From an uncultured Propionibacteriaceae bacterium (lineage in GTDB: Bacteria > Actinomycetota > Actinomycetes > Propionibacteriales > Propionibacteriaceae): a stretch of 8,134 bases of DNA. Positions 5,064 to 8,134 of this stretch are shown one piece after another (position 1 is the stretch's first letter; the number at the start of each line of letters is the position of its first letter). A program made the translations under genes and the position numbers. The notes below the pieces were generated by a model. It saw nothing but the letters and a program-made list of their open reading frames with translations. It was not told where the DNA came from and did no database searches. Location: the NCBI GenBank assembly GCA_936941515.1, contig CAKZJI010000299.1, forward strand, positions 1 through 8,134, written 5' to 3'.

Positions 5064-8000
5064 TGGGCAACCTGCCCGACGAGGCTGTGACGCGCGATCG
5101 TGTCGTTGACGACGCGAGCGTGGGTCAGCTGTGGGAAGTGGCCCGCCCCCGGAATCGGCACCAGCTCCGAGTTACGGATAATCCCGTAGAGCAGATGGGA
5201 TACACGCGGCGGGACAACCGTGTCGACCGTCCCATGCATGATCACGACGGGAACCTCCAGCTCACCAAGCCGAGGCAACAGGTCTGGCTTGGAGGCGAAC
5301 ACATCCAGGAAGCGCAGGCCGACATGGGGGTCCATCGTCTCTGCGGCGGTGAGCACACGCTCGAACTCCGGCCGCCCCTGGGCGAAGTCGGAGTCCGCAG
5401 CAGTGCAGGCGTCGAAGTCGTCCCGCATCACGATGTCCAAACGGTTGATCTCCCCGCTCTGACGGCGGTTGCCGACCTGGTGCGAGCTGCCGATCAACAT
5501 CAGAGTTCCGACCCGCTCCGGATAGTCCAGGGAGAAGGTAGTGGCGACGAGACCACCGAAGGAGTTGCCTGCGATATCGATTGGCTCGTCGATCTCCAGC
5601 TCGTCGAGGACATCGCGGATGGTCTCCGCCATCCCCTCCAACGTGAGCTTGTCGGCTACGGTAGTCGCGCCCTGGCCGCTGTGATGGATGGCGATAACGC
5701 GGCGATCGCGGCTCAACTCCTCGAACTGGCGGACCCAGCAAGCAGCTCCGATATTGAACGGGTTGCAGAGCACCAGCGGGTTCCCCTGGCCGTGGTCGAA
5801 CACCTCCACATTGCCCAGGGGCAGCTGCACGAGGCGGCGCGTCAGCGTCGGCACCGCCTCGCTGAGGATCGCGGCGTTGTCGTCAGCTGCCTCGTGCTTC
5901 TCCGCGAGGGAGTCCGCCACATCGTCCGGCATCAACTCCCGAGGGCGATAGGCGGCCCTTCCAGCGAGAGACGGGAGGCTGACCAGCTCCGGCAGCTGCC
6001 TCCCCGGCCAGGATGAACGCAGAGTGGCAGCAACCGCATCAATCGTGTGATCCTCGACGCCGAGCGGGACTGCAATGCGGATGCGGTCGTTGGCCACCCC
6101 GCCGCCGATGCCCAGCAGGAGCGGCGCTGCCCGCAGACCGGCCTGCTCGTAGAACCACACAAGCTCGGCTGCCAACGCGTTGTCTGCGGCAGTGTCCACC
6201 TGCACGACGACGGCGGAGGAGGCTGCGGGCATCACATGTGCACCGGCCGCCGCCAATGCCTCTCGGAGCGCCGCCGCCTGAGCCAAGCGGTGCCGCACCC
6301 GCGCGATCACGTTCGGGTCGCTCAGAGCGGTCTCGATCCTCGCACGATCCGCGATGCCGACCGGCTGCCCCGTCCGGGCCACGCGGTCGTGAAGCCTCCC
6401 TGCCGCGTCGGGATGATTGACGATCAGGAGACCACCGCAGGAAGTGGCGAAGGACTTCGTCAGGCTCATGGTGCAGGCATCGGGGATCCGCACCCGTGCC
6501 GCGATCTCAGCCCAGAGGTCCTCGTCAGCGACGCCTGGCATCTCCGCCACAACCTCATCCACCAGCCGAGCCCCGTCGAGGATGACTGCGGCGCCCGCCT
6601 CGTGGGCGACGTCCCGAAGCCGTGTCAGCGAAGCACGATCCCATGGTCGCCCTGCACGGGCATTGCATGCCGATTCGACCAAGACCCAGTCCCCGTCACT
6701 CAGCTGGCCCCTGAGCCCGCCCAGGTCGGGCTCGCCGTCATCGGTGCGGGGCATTTCCCGCACGCTGCACCCCATGTCGAGGATCAGGGTCTCCCAACTG
6801 GGAAACACACAGTCGTGATAGATGGTGCCGGGCGCCTGCGGCCAGATCCGACCGAGAAGATCCTCGGCGGCTCGCCCGGTGGACGTGATGACATGGTCCT
6901 GCGGCACCCAGGAGATATCGTCGGTCGCGTTTGAGGCAGCAAGCCCCGATGCGAGGCGCGGATGCTCGGCCAGCGAGTCCGTCAGAGCATCGAGCAGGCA
7001 CGCGCTCTGGGGCACGGCCAAAACATTCCAGTCAGCTTCCCGCAAGGCGATGATGCGGTCCTCGGGCAGCCCCCCGGCCGGGCCCACGGAATTGATGGGA
7101 GCGGTGAGCACCGCCATAGCCTGCTGGGTGGAGGCAGCCGGAGCCGGGGCAGGGACCTCCGTCGGCGCGCTCGCACTGACCGCGGACACGGCAGGTTGCG
7201 ACGCGCTAGGGGACAGCGTGCCCGGGACTGTGCTCACCAAGTCTGGCGTCGCGATCATCAGGATGATGCGCGACAAGGGGGCTCGATCCGGACCGGCCTG
7301 CACCAAGAAGATCGGGGTGTCCGCGGGACGGAACTTTGACTTGAACTGGTAGTTTCCGCAGGAGAATACCCCGATCGACGCGAGCTGATCCAGCGCCTCC
7401 CGCACGGACGCGTCGGCCTCCTCCGTCTCAGTGATCTGAACACCAAAACTGGCGCCCAGGCTGAAATTCTCCACCCCCATGTCGCCCAGCTGCCGGATGA
7501 TCTCCACGCAGGTGTACTCCAGCCCGCCCAGCGGCATGTTCTCCGGGTAGAATTCCAGATCCAACAGGTAGGTGTTTTCGGTGGAGAGACGAGTGATGAT
7601 CACCGCGGACATCATGTCTCCATCAATCCTCGTGAGGTACATCCGGTGTTCCTCGGCCAACTGACCACGCAGGATCTGCTCCTGGACGATCGGCACGTAA
7701 GGGTTCACCATCTGCTTGGTCTCCCCCCATCGGTCCATCAGATCAGCAATTTCGCGATCGATAGCGGGATCGGAGCCAACGGTGTAAGGCTCGACGCTGA
7801 CGTCGCCCTCCTTGGCGAATCGCTTCACCATGTAACGTAAGCGGCTCATGCTGCCACCCGCGAGGGAGAAGTCGGCCAAGTTCTCCACCCGCTGGATTGC
7901 TCCGATCGGCGTCGACCGGGCTGGCTCCCCCCCGAGTTCGGGCACGGTCTTCAAGGACAAGAGAGCTGCGTTCAGTCCGCGTGCCCGGGCGTCGCTGTAG

Positions 8001-8134
8001 AGCTCACTCGCGCGGGCTGCGTACTGCTCTGGGGGGCCAGCGTAGCTCCAGGAGAGCAGGAACTGACCGGAGCGAGCTACATGGAAGTACGCCTCATGAT
8101 CAGGCGCGATGGCAACCATCGGGGCGATATAGCG
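5060..8134 (-). CDS. lnmJ: C-terminal part of a leinamycin-family modular PKS: DUF-SH-TE domains (LnmJ-like), partial
   Basis: This is the last 1024 residues of a larger protein. The frame is still open at position 8134, so the true start and the upstream KS/ACP modules lie outside the window; the Met at 8117-8119 is only an internal Met and is used here as residue 1. Three domains are visible: a DUF2156/GNAT-like domain (about 1-290), an Ala/Pro/Ser-rich linker (about 291-340), a fold-type I PLP lyase domain (about 341-705; Asp515 in ILDGAR, probable PLP Lys555 in SLTKSF) and an alpha/beta-hydrolase thioesterase (about 755-1019; Ser853 in GNSFGG, Asp966, His994). As established for leinamycin, the SH domain of LnmJ cleaves a C-S bond of a cysteine adduct on the ACP-bound chain, leaving a thiol, and the TE releases the product. 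The same domain order and the LnmK-like gene directly after it support an LnmJ counterpart. The stop overlaps the next start (ATGA, 5060-5063). Which product is made cannot be told from this piece. Confidence 0.88.
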   Translation of the reverse strand, partial: RYIAPMVAIAPDHEAYFHVARSGQFLLSWSYAGPPEQYAARASELYSDARARGLNAALLSLKTVPELGGEPARSTPIGAIQRVENLADFSLAGGSMSRLRYMVKRFAKEGDVSVEPYTVGSDPAIDREIADLMDRWGETKQMVNPYVPIVQEQILRGQLAEEHRMYLTRIDGDMMSAVIITRLSTENTYLLDLEFYPENMPLGGLEYTCVEIIRQLGDMGVENFSLGASFGVQITETEEADASVREALDQLASIGVFSCGNYQFKSKFRPADTPIFLVQAGPDRAPLSRIILMIATPDLVSTVPGTLSPSASQPAVSAVSASAPTEVPAPAPAASTQQAMAVLTAPINSVGPAGGLPEDRIIALREADWNVLAVPQSACLLDALTDSLAEHPRLASGLAASNATDDISWVPQDHVITSTGRAAEDLLGRIWPQAPGTIYHDCVFPSWETLILDMGCSVREMPRTDDGEPDLGGLRGQLSDGDWVLVESACNARAGRPWDRASLTRLRDVAHEAGAAVILDGARLVDEVVAEMPGVADEDLWAEIAARVRIPDACTMSLTKSFATSCGGLLIVNHPDAAGRLHDRVARTGQPVGIADRARIETALSDPNVIARVRHRLAQAAALREALAAAGAHVMPAASSAVVVQVDTAADNALAAELVWFYEQAGLRAAPLLLGIGGGVANDRIRIAVPLGVEDHTIDAVAATLRSSWPGRQLPELVSLPSLAGRAAYRPRELMPDDVADSLAEKHEAADDNAAILSEAVPTLTRRLVQLPLGNVEVFDHGQGNPLVLCNPFNIGAACWVRQFEELSRDRRVIAIHHSGQGATTVADKLTLEGMAETIRDVLDELEIDEPIDIAGNSFGGLVATTFSLDYPERVGTLMLIGSSHQVGNRRQSGEINRLDIVMRDDFDACTAADSDFAQGRPEFERVLTAAETMDPHVGLRFLDVFASKPDLLPRLGELEVPVVIMHGTVDTVVPPRVSHLLYGIIRNSELVPIPGAGHFPQLTHARVVNDTIARHSLVGQVAQ
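5063..5857 (-). other. C-terminal alpha/beta-hydrolase thioesterase (TE) domain
   Basis: Residues about 755-1019 form a classic alpha/beta-hydrolase: a strand plus oxyanion region VLCNPFN (783-789), the nucleophile elbow GNSFGG with Ser853 (codon 5561-5563), the acid Asp966 in HGTVDTVVP and the base His994 in GAGHFPQL. It resembles stand-alone hydrolases of the 3-oxoadipate enol-lactonase type more than the usual PKS TE. As the last domain of the assembly line it should hydrolyse or cyclise the finished chain; in leinamycin the product is a macrolactam, but the ring type here cannot be read from the sequence. Confidence 0.82.
5065..5077 (-). repeat. Small hairpin just before the LnmK-like start
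   Basis: GGGCA-GGT-TGCCC forms a perfect 5-bp stem with a 3-base loop, ending 1 base before ATG 5061-5063 and holding the only AGG-like ribosome site of the gene. It lies in the last codons of the PKS gene, so ribosomes finishing the PKS would open it, a possible coupling device. Chance occurrence in GC-rich DNA is not excluded. Confidence 0.35.
6005..7099 (-). other. SH domain: PLP-dependent cysteine lyase of the LnmJ-like PKS
   Basis: Residues about 341-705 show the order of fold-type I PLP enzymes of the tryptophanase/tyrosine phenol-lyase group. There is a substrate/PLP loop ESACNARAG (482-490), ILDGARL with Asp515 positioned to pair with the pyridine nitrogen and Arg518 nearby, SLTKSF with Lys555 as the probable Schiff-base lysine (codon at 6455-6457), and a small C-terminal subdomain ending in RIRIAVPL. 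The leinamycin SH domain is established as a PLP-dependent C-S lyase that releases pyruvate and ammonia and leaves a thiol on the polyketide. The key residues for PLP binding appear intact, so this domain is predicted to be active. Confidence 0.83.
7100..7249 (-). other. Ala/Pro/Ser-rich interdomain linker
   Basis: Residues about 291-340 of the LnmJ-like protein are low in complexity and rich in Ala, Ser, Pro, Val and Thr (for example EVPAPAPAAS at 321-330). This is typical of flexible linkers between PKS domains and separates the DUF from the SH domain. No catalytic motif is visible. Confidence 0.7.
7250..8134 (-). other. DUF (DUF2156/GNAT-like) domain of the LnmJ-like PKS
   Basis: This domain covers about the first 295 residues seen. 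It resembles the C-terminal domain of phosphatidylglycerol lysyltransferases (DUF2156): a basic stretch LRYMVKRF around residues 94-101, a mid-domain YLLDLEFYP, and the terminal NYQFKSKFRP at 256-265, which is the kind of motif closing that GNAT-related fold. In LnmJ the corresponding domain of unknown function precedes the SH lyase and is thought to work with it in sulfur incorporation; its exact reaction here is inference. The N-terminal edge is not defined because the window ends. Confidence 0.7.

Noticed and set aside
4035..5090. Long plus-strand open frame (351 codons) opposite the LnmK-like gene
   Set aside because: It is the antisense shadow of a clear family member; it has Arg/Pro/Gly-rich composition with no domain, and spans the neighbouring gene ends.
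6047..6934. Plus-strand open frame of 295 codons opposite the SH domain
   Set aside because: The opposite strand encodes a recognisable PLP enzyme with its catalytic residues in frame; this reading shows no motif and is a GC-rich shadow.
7100..7249. Coding repeat in the Ala/Pro/Ser-rich linker
   Set aside because: The composition is biased but there is no regular unit at the DNA or protein level; it is an ordinary PKS linker.
1..8134. tRNA, rRNA, CRISPR array, insertion sequence or attachment site
   Set aside because: Read on both strands; no direct-repeat array, no terminal inverted repeats, no transposase motif and no RNA gene pattern was seen, and almost every base is inside a biosynthetic gene.

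Overview
The window is a dense, single-strand block of a modular polyketide synthase (PKS) gene cluster. Every recognisable gene lies on the minus strand, so transcription runs from position 8134 down to 1. The coding GC content is high (roughly 60-66% by eye, not computed), starts are often GTG, and adjacent genes overlap by 4 bases. Together these suggest an actinomycete (Streptomyces or a relative, perhaps one of lower GC than typical Streptomyces). There is no flanking housekeeping gene to fix the taxon.

In transcription order the layout is: (1) 8134-5060, the 3' end of a large PKS gene whose last three domains are a DUF2156/GNAT-like domain, a PLP-dependent beta-eliminating lyase (SH) domain and an alpha/beta-hydrolase thioesterase (TE), as at the end of leinamycin synthase LnmJ. 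(2) 5063-4044, a LnmK-type double-hotdog acyltransferase/decarboxylase. (3) 4047-3802, an acyl carrier protein (LnmL position). (4) 3805-2552, an HMG-CoA-synthase-like beta-branching enzyme (LnmM position). (5) 2555-2304, a second acyl carrier protein of the donor (ACP_D/AcpK) type. (6) 2307-1084, a ketosynthase-like protein whose active-site Cys is Ser, the signature of malonyl-ACP decarboxylases in HMGS cassettes. (7) 1097-288, a type II thioesterase (LnmN position). (8) 277-1, the 5' end of a small protein of unknown function that runs out of the window.

The order J-K-L-M-(extra ACP-KS)-N, together with the DUF-SH-TE terminus, makes this a leinamycin-family, trans-AT-like PKS cluster. The predicted chemistry is beta-alkylation of an ACP-bound beta-ketoacyl chain (K, L, M), installation of a thiol on the chain by cysteine addition and PLP-dependent C-S cleavage (DUF-SH), and chain release (TE), with proofreading by the type II thioesterase.

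The most unusual point is that two complete donor-supply routes for HMGS beta-branching sit in one operon: the LnmK/ACP route (methylmalonyl to propionyl) and the KS-decarboxylase/ACP_D route (malonyl to acetyl). To my knowledge these are usually alternatives. No enoyl-CoA hydratase-like protein (needed to finish a beta-branch) and no acyltransferase is encoded in the window, so they must lie elsewhere. There is no intergenic stretch longer than about 10 bases, and I see no tRNA, rRNA, mobile element, CRISPR array or convincing promoter or terminator.
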